Positions 23,401 through 38,139 of a stretch of DNA of 64,000 nt are shown piece by piece. The stretch's first letter is position 1. Each line of letters begins with the position of its first letter. Under the pieces are notes generated by a model that was given only the letters and a program-made list of their open reading frames with translations, was not told the origin of the DNA and ran no database searches. The stretch comes from Saccoglossus kowalevskii. Its lineage: Eukaryota > Hemichordata > Enteropneusta > Harrimaniidae. Location of the stretch: positions 1-64,000 of the forward strand of contig NW_003118060.1 of NCBI RefSeq assembly GCF_000003605.2, read 5' to 3'. A program made the position numbers and the translations under genes.

Positions 23401-26400
23401 TGTCATGGATATCTGCCTAGAAGTTAAGTTTCCAGGGTACCTGTCATGGATATCTGCCTCGAAGTTAAGTTTCCTGTCTACCTGTCATTTATATCTGCCT
23501 AGAAGTTAAGTTGCCTGCGTACCTGTCATGGATATCTGTCTATAAGTTGAGTTTTCTGGGTACCTGTCATGGATATCTGCCTAAAAGGTAAGTTTCCTGG
23601 GTACCTGTCATGGATATATGCCTAGAAGGTAAGTTTTGTGGGTACCTGTCATGGATATCTGCCTAGAAGTTAAGTTTCCTGGGTACCCGTCATGGATATC
23701 TGCCTAGAAGGTAAGTTTCCTGGGTACCTGTCAAGGATATCTGCCTAGAAGGTAAGTTTCCTGGGTAGCTGTCATGTATATCTGCCTAGAAGTTAAGTTT
23801 CCTGGGTACCTGTCATAGATATCTGCCTAGAAGTTAAGTTTCCTGGGTACCTGTCATGGATATCTGCCTAGAAGTTAAGTTCCTGGGTACCTGTCATGTA
23901 TATCTGCCTAGAAGTTAAGTTTTCTGGGTACCTGTCATGGATATCTGCCTCCAAGTTAAGTTTCCTGGGTACCTGTCTTGGATATCTGCCTAGAAGTAAA
24001 TTTTCCTGGGTACCTGTCATGTATATCTGCCTAGAAGTTAAGTTTTCTGGGTACCTGTCATGTATATCTGCCTAGAAGTTAAGTTTCTTGGGTACCTGTC
24101 ACGGATATCCGCCTAGAAGTTAAGTTTCCTGGGTACCTGTCATGGATATCTGCCTAGAGGTTACGTTTGCTGGGTACCTGTCATGTATATCTGCCTAGAA
24201 GTTAAGTTTCCTGGGTACCTGTCATGGATATCTGCCTCCAAGTTAAGTTTCCTGGGTACCTGTCTTGGATATCTGCCTAGAAGTAAATTTTCCTGGGTAC
24301 CTGTCATGTATATCTGCCTAGAAGTTAAGTTTTCTGGGTACCTGTCATGTATATCTGCCTAGAAGTTAAGTTTCCTGGGTACCTGTCCGGGATATCTGCC
24401 TACAAGTTAAGTTTCTTGGGTACCTGTCATGGATATCTTCCTAGAAGTTAAGTTTCCTGGGTACCTGTCATGTATATCTGCTTAGAAGTCAAGTTTCCTG
24501 GGTACCTGTCATGTATATCTGCCAAGAAGTTAAGTTTCCTGGGTACCTGTCACAGATACCTGCCTAGAAGTTAAGTTTCCTGGGTACCTGTCATGGATAT
24601 CTGCATAGAAGTTAAGTTTCCAGGGTACCTGTCATGGATATCTGCCTAGAAGTTAAGTTTCCTGTCTACCTGTCATTTATATCTGCCTAGAAGTTAAGTT
24701 TCCTGCGAACCTGTCATGGATATCTGTCAATAAGTTGAGTTTTCTGGGTACCTGTCATGGATATCTGCCTAAGTTTCCTAGGTACCTGTCATGGATATCT
24801 GCCTAGAAGTTAAGTTTCCTGGGTAACTGTCATGGATATCTGCCTAGAAGTTAAGTTTCCTGGGTACCTGTCATGGATATCTGCCTCGAAGTTAAGTTTG
24901 CTGGGTACCTATCATGTATATCTGCCTAGAAGTTAAGTTTCCTGGGTACCTGTCATGTATATCTGCTTAGAAGTTAAGTTTCCTGGGTACATGTCATGTA
25001 TATCTGCCTAGAAGTTAAGTTTCCTGGGTACCTGTCATGGATATCTGCCAAGAAGTTAAGTTTCCTGTCTACCTGTCATTTATATCTGCCTAGAAGTTAA
25101 GTTTCCTGCGAACCTGTCATGGATATCTGTCAATAAGTTGAGTTTTCTGGGTACCTGTCATGGATATCTGCCTAAGTTTCCTAGGTACCTGTCATGGATA
25201 TCTGCCTAGAAGTTAAGTTTCCTGGGTACCTGTCATGGATATCTGCCTAGAAGTTAAGTTTCCTGGGTACCTGTCATGTATATCTGCCTCGAAGTTAAGT
25301 TTGCTGGGTACCTATCATGTATATCTGCCTAGAAGTTAAGTTTCCTGGGTACCTGTCATGGATATCTGCCTAGAAGTTACGTTTCCTGGGTACCTGTCAT
25401 GTATATCTGCCTAGAAGTTAAGTTTCCTGGGTACCTGTCATGGATATCTGCCTCCAAGTTAAGTTTCCTGGGTACCTGTCTTGGATATCTGCCTAGAAGT
25501 AAATTTTCCTGGGTACCTGTCATGTATATCTGCCTAGAAGTTAAGTTTTCTGGGTACCTGTCATGTATATCTGCCTAGAAGTTAAGTTTCCTGGGTACCT
25601 GTCCGGGATATCTGCCTACAAGTTAAGTTTCTTGGGTACCTGTCATGGATATCTTCCTAGAAGTTAAGTTTCCTGGGTACCTGTCATGTATATCTGCTTA
25701 GAAGTCAAGTTTCCTGGGTACCTGTCATGTATATCTGCCAAGAAGTTAAGTTTCATGGGTACCTGTCATGGATATCTGCATAGAAGTTAAGTTTCCTGGC
25801 TACCTGGCATGGATACCTGGCTAGAAGTTAAGTTTCCTTGGTACTTGTCATGGAGATCTGCCTAGAAGTTAAGTTTCCTGGGTACCTGTCATGGATATCT
25901 GCCTAGAAGTTAAGTTTCCTGGGTACCTGTCATGGATATCTGCCTAGAAGTTAAGTTTGCTGGGTACCTGTCATGGATATCTGCCTAGAAGTTAAGTTTC
26001 CTGGGTACCTGTCATGTATATCTGCCTAGAAGTTAAGTTTCCTGGGTACCTGTCATGTATATCTGCCTCCAAGTTAAGTTTCCTGGGTACCTGTCATGGA
26101 TATCTGCCTAGAAGTTAATTTTCCTGGGTACTTGTCATGTATATCTGTCTAGAAGTTAAGTTTCCTGGGTACCTGTCATGGATATCTGCCTAAGTTTCCT
26201 GGGTACCTGTCATGGATATCTGCCTAGAAGTTAAGTTTCCTGGGTACCTGTCATGGATATCTGCCTAGAAGGTAAGTTTCCTGGGTACCTGTCATGGATA
26301 TCTGCCTAGAAGTTAAGTTTCTTGGGTACCTATCATGGATATCTGCCTAGAAGGTAAGTATCCTGGGTACCTGTCATGTATATCTGCATAGAAGTTAAGT

Positions 26401-26865
26401 TTCCTGGGTATCTGTCATGGATATCTGCCTAGAAGGTAAGTTTCCTGGGTACCTGTCATGAATATCTGCCTAGAAGTTAATTTTCCTGGGTACTTGTCAT
26501 GTATATCTGCCTAGAAGTTAAGTTTCCTGGGTATCTGTTATGTATATCTGCCTGGAAGTTAAGTTTCCTGGGTATCTGTCACAGATACCTGCCTAGAAGT
26601 TAAGTTTGCTGGGTACCTGTCATGGATATCTGCCTAGAAGTTAAGTTTCCAGGGTACCTGTCATGGATATCTGCCTCGAAGTTAAGTTTCCTGTCTACCT
26701 GTCATTTATATCTGCCTAGAAGTTAAGTTGCCTGCGTACCTGTCATGGATATCTGTCTATAAGTTGAGTTTTCTGGGTACCTGTCATGGATATCTGCCTA
26801 AAAGGTAAGTTTCCTGGGTACCTGTCATGGATATATGCCTAGAAGGTAAGTTTTGTGGGTACCTG

Positions 26866-27275
26866 TCATGGATATCTGCCTAGAAGTTAAGTTTCCTGGG
26901 TACCCGTCATGGATATCTGCCTAGAAGGTAAGTTTCCTGGGTACCTGTCATGTATATCTGCCTAGAAGTTAAGTTTGCTGGGTACCTGTCATGGATATCT
27001 GCCTAGAATTTAAGTTTCATGGGTACCTGTCATGTATATCTGCATCGAAGTTAAGTTTGCTGGGTACCTATCATGGATATCTGCCTAGAAGTTAAGTTTC
27101 CTGGGTACCCGTCATGGATATCTGCCTAGAAGGTAAGTTTCCTGGGTACCTGTCATGTATATCTGCCTAGAAGTTAAGTTTGCTGGGTACCTGTCATGGA
27201 TATCTGCCTAGAATTTAAGTTTCATGGGTACCTGTCATGTATATCTGCATCGAAGTTAAGTTTGCTGGGTACCTA
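26866..27275 (+). repeat. 205-bp (five-monomer) tandem duplication with visible junction
   Basis: The monomers CCCGTCATGG, GAAGG, GCTG, GAATTTAAG and GCATCGAAG occur twice in succession, with GAATTT at 27,006 and 27,211 (exactly 5 x 41 bp). At the joint near 27,068-27,080 the monomer reads CTATCATGGATATC. CTATC is normally followed here by ATGTATATC, so this monomer is a hybrid that marks the crossover point. Confidence 0.85.
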
Positions 27276-30200
27276 TCATGTATATCTGCCTAGAAGTTAA
27301 GTTTCCAGGGTACCTGTCATGGATATCTGCCTCGAAGTTAAGTTTCCTGTCTACCTGTCATTTATATCTGCCTAGAAGTTAAGTTTCCTGGGTACCTGTC
27401 ATGGATATCTGCCAAGAAGTTAAGTTTCCTGGGTATCTGTCACAGATACCTGCCTAGAAGTTAAGTTTCCTGGGTACCTGTCATGGATATCTGCCTAGAA
27501 GTTAAGTTTCCAGGGTACCTGTCATGGATATCTGCCTCGAAGTTAAGTTTCCTGTCTACCTGTCATTTATATCTGCCTAGAAGTTAAGTTGCCTGCGTAC
27601 CTGTCATGGATATCTGTCTATAAGTTGAGTTTTGTGGGTACCTGTCATGGATATCTGCCTAAAAGGTAAGTTTCCTGGGTACCTGTCATGGATATATGCC
27701 TAGAAGGTAAGTTTTGTGGGTACCTGTCGTGGATATCTGCCTAGAAGTTAAGTTTCCTGGGTACCCGTCATGGATATCTGCCTAGAAGGTAAGTTTCCTG
27801 GGTACCTGTCATGTATATCTGCCTAGAAGTTAAGTTTCCTAGGTACCTGTCATGGATATCTGCCTAGAAGTTAAGTTTCCTGGGTACCTGTCATGGATAT
27901 CTGCCTAGAAGTTAAGTTTCCTGGGTACCTGTCATGTATATCTGCCTCGAAGTTAAGTTTGCTGGGTACCTATCATGTATATCTGCCTAGAAGTTAAGTT
28001 TCCTGGGTACCTGTCATGGATATCTATCAAGAAGGTAAGTTTCCTGAGTACCTGTCATGGATATCTGCCTAGAAGTTAAGTTTCCTGGGTACCTGTCATG
28101 GATATATGCCTTGAAGGTAAGTTTCCTGGGTACCTGTCATGTATATCTGCCTCCAAGTTAAGTTTCTTGGGTACCTGTCATGGATATCTGCCAAGAAGTT
28201 AAGTTTCCTGTATAGCTGTCATGTATATCTGCCTAGAAGTTAAGTTTCCTGGGTACCTGTCATGTATATCTGCTTAGAAGTTAAGTTTCCTGGGTACATG
28301 TCATGTATATCTGCCTAGAAGTTAAGTTTCCTGGGTACCTGTCATGGATATCTGCCAAGAAGTTAAGTTTCCTGGGTATCTGTCACAGATACCTGCCTAG
28401 AAGTTAAGTTTGCTGGGTACCTGTCATGGATATCTGCCTAGAAGTTAAGTTTCCAGGGTACCTGTCATGGATATCTGCCTCGAAGTTAAGTTTCCTGTCT
28501 ACCTGTCATTTATATCTGCCTAGAAGTTAAGTTGCCTGCGTACCTGTCATGGATATCTGTCTATAAGTTGAGTTTTCTGGGTACCTGTCATGGATATCTG
28601 CCTAAAAGGTAAGTTTCCTGGGTACCTGTCATGGATATATGCCTAGAAGGTAAGTTTTGTGGGTACCTGTCATGGATATCTGCCTAGAAGTTAAGTTTCC
28701 TGGGTACCCGTCATGGATATCTGCCTAGAAGGTAAGTTTCCTGGGTACCTGTCATGTATATCTGCCTAGAAGTTAAGTTTGCTGGGTACCTGTCATGGAT
28801 ATCTGCCTAGAAGTTAAGTTTCATGGGTACCTGTCATGTATATCTGCATCGAAGTTAAGTTTGCTGGGTACCTATCATGTATATCTGCCTAGAAGTTAAG
28901 TTTCCTGGGTACCTGTCATGGATATCTGCCCAGAAGTTAAGTTTCCTGGGTACCTGCCATGGATATATGCCTAGAAGGTAAGTTTCCTGGGTACCTGTCA
29001 TGTATATCTGCCTAGAAGTTAAGTTTCCTGGGTACCTGTCACGGATATCCGCCTAGAAGTTAAGTTTCCTGGGTACCTGTCATGGATATCTGCCTAGAAG
29101 TTAAGTTTCTTGGGAACCTGTCATGAATATCTTACTAGAAGTTAAGTTTCCTGGGTACCTGTCATGTACATCTGCTTAGAAGTTAAGTTTCCTGGGTACC
29201 TGTCATGTATATCTGCCTAGAAGTTAAGTTTGCTGGGTACCTGTCATGGAAATCTGCCTAGAAGTTAAGTTTCATGGGTACCTGTCATGTATATCTGCAT
29301 CGAAGTTAAGTTTGCTGGGTACCTATCATGTATATCTGCCTAGAAGTTAAGTTGCCTGGGTACCTGTCATGGATATCTGCCCAGAAGTTAAGTTTCCTGG
29401 GTACCTGCCATGGATATATGCCTAGAAGGTAAGTTTCCTGGGTACCTGTCATGGATATCTGCCTAGAAGTAAAGTTTCCTGGGTACCTGTCATGTATATC
29501 TGCCTAGAAGTTAAGTTTCCTGGGTACCTGTCACGGATATCCGCCTAGAAGTTAAGTTTCCTGGGTACCTGTCATGGATATCTGCCTAGAGGTTACGTTT
29601 CTTGGGTACCTGTCATGTATATCTGCCTAGAAGTTAAGTTTCCTGGGTACCTGTCATGGATATCTGCCTCCAAGTTAAGTTTCCTGGGTACCTGTCTTGA
29701 ATATCTGCCTAGAAGTTAAGTTTCATGGGTACCTGTCATGTATATCTGCATCGAAGTTAAGTTTGCTGGGTACCTATCATGTATATCTGCCTAGAAGTTA
29801 AGTTTCCTGGGTACCTGTCATGGATATCTGCCCAGAAGTTAAGTTTCCTGGGTACCTGCCATGGATATATGCCTAGAAGGTAAGTTTCCTGGGTACCTGT
29901 CATGTATATCTGCCTAGAAGTTAAGTTTCCTGGGTACCTGTCACGGATATCCCGCCTAGAAGTTAAGTTTCCTGGGTACCTGTCATGGATATCTGCCTAG
30001 AAGTTAAGTTTCTTGGGTACCTGTCATGTATATCTGCCTCCAAGTTAAGTTTCCTGGGTACCTGTCATGGATATCTGCCTAGAAGTTAAGTTTCCTGGGT
30101 ACCTGTCATGTATATCTGCCTAGAAGTTAAGTTTCCTGGGTACCTGTCATGTATATCTGCCTAGAAGTTAAGTTTCCTGGGTACCTGTCATGGATATCTG

Positions 30201-31740
30201 CTTAGAAGTTAAGTTTCCTGGGTACATGTCATATATATCTGCCTAGAAGTTAAGTTTCCTGGGTACCTGTCATGGATATCTGCCAAGAAGTTAAGTTTCC
30301 TGGGTACCTGTCACAGATACCTGCCTAGAAGTTAAGTTTCCTGGGTACCTGTCATGGATATCTGCCTAGAAGATAAGTTTCCTGGGTACCTGTCATGGAT
30401 ATCTGCCTAGAAGGTAAGTTTCTTGGGTACTTGTCATGGATATCTGCCTAGAAGGTAAGTTTCCTGGGTACCTGTCATGGATATCTGCCTAGAAGTTAAG
30501 TTTCTTGGGAACCTGTCATGAATATCTTACTAGAAGTTAAGTTTCCTGGGTACCTGTCATGTACATCTGCTTAGAAGTTAAGTTTCCTGGGTACCTGTCA
30601 TGTATATCTGCCTAGAAGTTAAGTTTCCTGGGTACCTGTCATGGATATCTGCCTAGAAGTTAAGTTTCATGGGTACCTGTCATGTATATCTGCCTCGAAG
30701 TTAAGTTTGCTGGGTACCTATCATGTATATCTGCCTAGAAGTTAAGTTTCCTGGGTACCAGTCGTGGATATCCGCCTTGAAGTTAAGTTTCCAGGGTACC
30801 AGTCATAGATATCCGCCTAGAAGTTAAGTTTCCTGGGTACCTGTCATGGATATCTGCCTAGAAGTTAAGTTTCCTGGGTACCAGTCATGGATATCTGCCT
30901 AGAAGTTAAGTTTCCTGCATACCTGTCATGGATATCTGCATGGAAGGTAAGTTTCCTGGGTACCTGTCATGGATATCTGCCTAGAAGGTAAGTTTCCTGG
31001 GTACCTGTCATGTATATCTGCCTAGAAGTTAAGTTTCCTGGGTACCTGTCATGGATATCAGTCTAGAAGTTAAGTTTCCTGGGTACCTGTCATGGATATC
31101 TGCCTAGAAGTTAAGTTTCCTGGGTACCTGTAATGGATATATGCCTAGAAGTTAAGTTTCCTGGGTACCTGTCATGGATATCTGCCTAGAAGGTAAGTAT
31201 CCTGGGTACCTGTCATGTATATCTGCCTAGAAGTTAAGTTTCCTGGGTACCTGTCATGGATATCTGCATAGAAGTTAAGTTTCCTGGGTACCTGTTAAGG
31301 ATATCTGCCTAGAAGTTAAGTTTCCTGGCTACCTGGCATGGATATCTGGCTAGAAGTTAAGTTTCCTTGGTACCTGTCATGGAGATCTGCCTAGAAGTTA
31401 AGTTTCCTGGGTACCTGTCATGTATATCTGCCTAGAAGTTAAGTTTCCTGGGTACCTGTCATGGATATCTGCCTAGAAGTTAATTTTCCTGGGTACTTGT
31501 CATGTATATCTGCCTAGAAGTTAAGTTTCCTGGGTATCTGTTATGTATATCTGCCGGGAAGTTAAGTTTCCAGGGTACCTGTCATGGATATCTGCTTAGA
31601 AGCTAAGTTTCATGGGTACCTGTCAAGGATATCTACCTAGAAGTTAAGTTTCCTGGGTACCTGTCATGGATATCTGCCTAGAAGTTAAGTTTCCTGGGTA
31701 CCTGTCATGGATATCTGCCTAGAAGGTAAGTTTCATGGGT

Positions 31741-31758
31741 ACTTCTAGGCCTAGAAGT
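31741..31758. repeat. Second copy of the 18-bp palindrome
   Basis: Identical to the palindrome at 9,119, in the same context and 22,622 bp downstream. The flanking 0.5 kb (about 31,412-31,910) matches 8,790-9,288 at the same offset, including CTTCCATGG and GAAGCTAAG monomers. The palindrome was therefore formed once and then copied with its neighbourhood. Confidence 0.9.
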
Positions 31759-34700
31759 TAAGTTTCCTGGGAACCTGTCATGGATATCTGCCAAGAAGGT
31801 AAGTTTCCTGGGTACCTGTCATGGATATCTGCCCAGAAGTTAAGTTTCCTGGGTACCTTCCATGGATATATGCCTAGAAGGTAAGTTTCCTGGGTACCTG
31901 TCATGGATACATGCCTTGAAGGTAAGTTTCCTGGGTACCTGTCATGTATATCTGCCTCCAAGTTAAGTTTCTTGGGTACCTGTCATAGATATCTGCCAAG
32001 AAGTTAAGTTTCCTGTATAGCTGTCATGTATATCTGCCTAGAAGTTAAGTTTCCTGGGTACCTGTCATGTATATCTGCTTAGAAGTTAAGTTTCCTGGGT
32101 ATATGTCATGTATATCTGCCTAGAAGTTAAGTTTCCTGGGTACCTGTCATGGATATCTGCCAAGAAGTTAAGTTTCCTGGGTACCTGTCACAGATATCTG
32201 CCTAGAAGTTAAGTTTCCTGGGTACCTGTCATGGATATCTGCCTAGAAGTTAAGTTTCCAGGGTACCTGTCATGGATATCTGCCTCGAAGTTAAGTTTCC
32301 TGTCTACCTGTAATTTATATCTGCCTAGAAGTTAAGTTGCCTGCGTACCTGTCATGGATATCTGTCTATAAGTTGAGTTTTCTGGGTACCTGTCATGGAT
32401 ATCTGCCTAAAAGGTAAGTTTCCTGGGTACCTGTCATGGATATATGCCTAGAAGGTAAGTTTTGTGGGTACCTGTCATGGATATCTGCCTAGAAGTTAAG
32501 TTTCCTGGGTACCCGTCATGGATATCTGCCTAGAAGGTAAGTTTCCTGGGTACCTGTCAAGGATATCTGCCTAGAAGGTAAGTTTCCTGGGTAGCTGTCA
32601 TGTATATCTGCCTAGAAGTTAAGTTTCCTGGGTACCTGTCATAGATATCTGCCTAGAAGTTAAGTTTCCTGGGTACCTGTCATGGATATCTGCCTAGAAG
32701 TTAAGTTCCTGGGTACCTGTCATGGATATCTGCTTGGAAGTTAAGTTTCCTGGGTACCTGTCATGGATATCTGCCTAGAAGGTAAGTTTCTTGGGTACCT
32801 GTCATGGATATCTGCCTAGAAGGTAAGTTTCCTGGGTACCTGTCATGGATATCTGCCTAGAAGTTAAGTTTCTTGGGAACCTGTCATGAATATCTTACTA
32901 GAAGTTAAGTTTCCTGGGTACCTGTCATGTACATCTGCTTAGAAGTTAAGTTTCCTGGGTACCTGTCATGTATATCTGCCTAGAAGTTAAGTTTCCTGGG
33001 TACCTGTCATGGATATCTGCCTAGAAGTTAAGTTTCATGGGTACCTGTCATGTATATCTGCCTCGAAGTTAAGTTTGCTGGGTACCTATCATGTATATCT
33101 GCCTAGAAGTTAAGTTTCCTGGGTACCTGTCATGGATATCTGCTAGAAGTTAAGTTTCAGGGTACCTGTCATGGATATCTGCCTCGAAGTTAAGTTTCCT
33201 GTCTAACTGTCATTTATATCTGCCTAGAAGTTAAGTTTCCTGCGTACCTGTCATGGATATCTGTCTATAAGTTGAGTTTTCTGGGTACCTGTCATGGATA
33301 TCTGCCTAAAAGGTAAGTGTCCTGGGTACCTGTCATGGATATATGCCTAGAAGGTCAGTTTTGTGGGTACCTGTCATGGATATCTGCCTAGAAGTTATGT
33401 TTCCTGGGTACCCGTCATGGATATCTGCCTAGAAGGTAAGTTTCCTGGGTACCTGTCAAGGATATCTGCCTAGAAGGTAAGTTTCCTGGGTAGCTGTCAT
33501 GTATATCTGCCTAGAAGTTAAGTTTCCTGGGTACCTGTCATAGATATCTGCCTAGAAGTTAAGTTTCCTGGGTACCTGTCATGGATATCTGCCTAGAAGT
33601 TAAGTTCCTGGGTACCTGTCATGGATATCTGCTTAGAAGTTAAGTTTCCTGGGTACCTGTCATGGATATCTGCCCAGAAGTTAAGTTTCCTGGGTACCTG
33701 CCATGGATATATGCCTAGAAGGTAAGTTTCCTGGGTACCTGTCATGGATATCTGCCTAGAAGTAAAGTTTCCTGGGTACCTGTCATGTATATCTGCCTAG
33801 AAGTTACGTTTCTTGGGTACCTGTCACGGATATCCGCCTAGAAGTTAAGTTTCCTGGGTACCTGTCATGGATATCTGCCTAGAGGTTACGTTTCCTGGGT
33901 ACCTGTCATGTATATCTGCCTAGAAGTTAAGTTTCCTGGGTACCTGTCATGGATATCTGCCTCCAAGTTAAGTTTCCTGGGTACCTGTCTTGGATATCTG
34001 CCTAGAAGTAAATTTTCCTGGGTACCTGTCATGTATATCTGCCTAGAAGTTAAGTTTTCTGGGTACCTGTCATGTATATCTGCCTAGAAGTTAAGTTTCC
34101 TGGGTACCTGTCCGGGATATCTGCCTACAAGTTAAGTTTCTTGGGTACCTGTCATGGATATCTTCCTAGAAGTTAAGTTTCCTGGGTACCTGTCATGTAT
34201 ATCTGCTTAGAAGTCAAGTTTCCTGGGTACCTGTCATGTATATCTGCCAAGAAGTTAAGTTTCATGGGTACCTGTCATGGATATCTGTCAAGAAGTTAAG
34301 TTTCCTGGGTAGCTGTCACAGATACCTGCCTAGAAGTTAAGTTTCCTGGGTACCTGTCATGGATATCTGCCTAAAAGGTAAGTTTCCTGGGTACCTGTCA
34401 TGGATATATGCCTAGAAGGTAAGTTTTGTGGGTACCTGTCATGGATATCTGCCTAGAAGTTAAGTTTCCTGGGTACCCGTCATGGATATCTGCCTAGAAG
34501 GTAAGTTTCCTGGGTACCTGTCAAGGGATATCTGCCTAGAAAGGTAAGTTTCCTGGGTAGCTGTCATGTACATCTGCTTAGAAGTTAAGTTTCCTGGGTA
34601 CCTGTCATGTATATCTGCCTAGAAGTTAAGTTTGCTGGGTACCTGTCATGGATATCTGCCTAGAAGTTAAGTTTCATGGGTACCTGTCATGTATATCTGC

Positions 34701-37700
34701 ATCGAAGTTAAGTTTCCTGGGTACCTATCATGTATATCTGCCTAGAAGTTAAGTTTCCTGGGTACCTGTCATGGATATCTGCCCAGAAGTTAAGTTTCCT
34801 GGGTACCTGCCATGGGTATATGCCTAGAAGGTAAGTTTCCTGGGTAGCTGTCATGTATATCTGCCTAGAAGTTAAATTTCCTGGGTACCTGTCACGGATA
34901 TCCGCCTAGAAGTTAAGTTTCCTGGGTACCTGTCATGGATATCTGCCTAGAGGTTACGTTTCTTGGGTACCTGTCATGTATATCTGCCTAGAAGTTAAGT
35001 TTCCTGGGTACCTGTCATGGATATCTGCCTCCAAGTTAAGTTTCCCGGGTACCTGTCGTGGATATCTGCCTAGAAGTAAATTTTCCTGGGTACCTGTCTT
35101 GTATATCTGCCTAGAAGTTAAGTTTTCTGGGTACCTGTCATGTATATCTGCCTAGAAGTTAAGTTTCCTGGCTACCTGTCATGGATATCTGCCTAGAAGG
35201 TAAGTTTCCTGGGTACCTGTCATGGATATCTGCCTCGAAGGTAAGTTTCCTGGGTACCTGTCATGGATAGCTGCCTAAAAGTTAAATTTCCTGGGTACCT
35301 GTCATGTATATCTGCCTAGAAGTTAAGTTTCCTGGGTACCTGTCCGGGATATCTGCCTACAAGTTAAGTTTCTTGGGTACCTGTCATGGATATCTTCCTA
35401 GAAGTTAAGTTTCCTGGGTACCTGTCATGTATATCTGCTTAGAAGTCAAGTTTCCTGGGTACCTGTCATGTATATCTGCCAAGAAGTTAAGTTTCATGGG
35501 TCCCTGTCATGGATATCTGCCAAGAAGTTAAGTTTCCTTGGTACCTGTCACAGATACCTGCCCAGAAGTTAAGTTTCCTGGGTACCTGTCATGGATATCT
35601 GCCTAGAAGTTAAGTTTCCAGGGTACCTGTCATGGATATCTGCCTAGAAGTTAAGTTTCCTGTCTACCTGTCATTTATATCTGCCTAGAAGTTAAGTTTC
35701 CTGCGTACCTGTCATGGATATCTGCCAAGAAGTTAAGTTTCCTGGGTACCTGTCACAGATACCTGCCTAGAAGTTAAGGTTCCTGGGTACCTGTCATGGA
35801 TATCTGCCTAGAAGTTAAGTTTCCAGGGTACCTGTCATGGATACCTGCCTCGAAGTTAAGTTTTCTGTCTACCTGTCATTTATATCTGCCTAGAAGTTAA
35901 GTTTCCTGGGTACCTGTCATGTATATCTGCCTCGAAGTTAAGTTTGCTGGGTACCTATCATGTATATCTGCCTAGAAGTTAAGTTTCCTGGGTACCTGTC
36001 ATGGATATCTATCAAGAAGGTAAGTTTCCTGGGTACCTGTCATGGATATCTGCCTAGAAGTTAAGTTTCCTGGGTACCTGTCATGGATATATGCCTTGAA
36101 GGTAAGTTTCCTGGGTACCTGTCATGTATATCTGCCTCCAAGTTAAGTTTCTTGGGTACCTGTCATGGATATCTGCCAAGAAGTTAAGTTTCCTGTATAG
36201 CTGTCATGTATATCTGCCTAGAAGTTAAGTTTCCTGGGTACCTGTCATGTATATCTGCTTAGAAGTTAAGTTTCCTGGGTACATGTCATGTATATCTGCC
36301 TAGAAGTTAAGTTTCCTGGGTACCTGTCATGGATATCTGCCAAGAAGTTAAGTTTCCTGGGTACCTGTCACAGATACCTGCCTAGAAGTTAAGTTTCCTG
36401 GGTACCTGTCATGGATATCTGCTTAGAAGTTAAGTTTCCTGGGTACCTGTCATGGATATCTGCCTAGAAGGTAAGTTTCTTGGGTACCTGTCATGGATAT
36501 CTGCCTAGAAGGTAAGTTTCCTGGGTACCTGTCATGGATATCTGCCTAGAAGTTAAGTTTCTTGGGAACCTGTCATGAATATCTTACTAGAAGTTAAGTT
36601 TCCTGGGTACCTGTCATGTACATCTGCTTAGAAGTTAAGTTTCCTGGGTACCTGTCATGTATATCTGCCTAGAAGTTAAGTTTGCTGGGTACCTGTCATG
36701 GAAATCTGCCTAGAAGTTAAGTTTCATGGGTACCTGTCATGTATATCTGCATCGAAGTTAAGTTTGCTGGGTACCTATCATGTATATCTGCCTAGAAGTT
36801 AAGTTGCCTGGGTACCTGTCATGGATATCTGCCCAGAAGTTAAGTTTCCTGGGTACCTGCCATGGATATATGCCTAGAAGGTAAGTTTCCTGGGTACCTG
36901 TCATGTATATCTGCCTAGAAGTAAAGTTTCCTGGGTACCTGTCATGTATATCTGCCTAGAAGTTAAGTTTCCTGGGTACCTGTCATGGATATCTGCCTAG
37001 AGGTTACGTTTCTTGGGTACCTGTCATGTATATCTGCCTCCAAGTTAAGTTTCCGGGGTACCTGTCTTGGATATCTGCCTAGAAGTAAATTTTCCTGGGT
37101 ACCTGTCATGTATATCTGCCTAGAAGTTAAGTTTTCTGGGTACCTGTCATGTATATCTGCCTAGAAGTTAAGTTTCCTGGCTACCTGTCATGGATATCTG
37201 CCTAGAAGGTAAGTTTCCTGGGTACCTGTCATGGATATCTGCCTCGAAGGTAGGTTTCCTTGGTACCTGTCATGGATAGCTGCCTAAAAGTTAAATTTCC
37301 TGGGTACCTGTCATGTATATCTGCCTAGAAGTTAAGTTTCCTGGGTACCTGTCCGGGATATCTGCCTAGAAGTTAAGTTTCCTGGGTACCTGTCACGGAT
37401 ATCTGCCTAGAAGTTAAGTTTCCTGGGTACCTGTCATGGATATCTGCCTAGAGGTTACGTTTCCTGGGTACCTGTCATGGATATCTGCCTAGAAGTTAAG
37501 TTTCCTGGGTACCTGTCATGTATATCTGCTAAGAAGTTAAGTTTCCTGGGTACCTGTCATGGATATATGCCTAGAAGGTAAGTTTCCTGGGTACCTGTCA
37601 TGGATATCTGCCTAGAAGTAAAGTTTCCTGGGTACCTGTCATGTATATCTGCCTAGAAGTTAAGTTTCCTGGCTACCTGTCATGGATATCTGCCTAGAAG

Positions 37701-38139
37701 GTAAGTTTCCTGGGTACCTGTCATGGATATCTGCCTCGAAGGTAAGTTTCCTGGGTACCTGTCATGGATATCTGCCTAAAAGTTAAATTTCCTGGGTACC
37801 TGTCATGTATATCTGCCTAGAAGTTAAGTTTCCTGGGTACCTGTCCGGGATATCTGCCTATAAGTTAAGTTTCTTGGGTACCTGTCATGGATATCTTCCT
37901 AGAAGTTAAGTTTCCTGGGTACCTGTCATGTATATCTGCCTAGAAGTTAAGTTTCCTGGCTACCTGTCATGGATATCTGCCTAGAAGTTAAGTTTCCTGG
38001 GTACCTGTCATGGATATCTGCCTAGAAGTTAAGTTTCCTGGGTACCTGTCATGGATATCTGCCTAGAAGTTAAGTTTCCTGGGTACCTGTCATGGATATC
38101 TGCCTACAAGTTAAGTTTCCTGGGTACCTGTCATGGATA

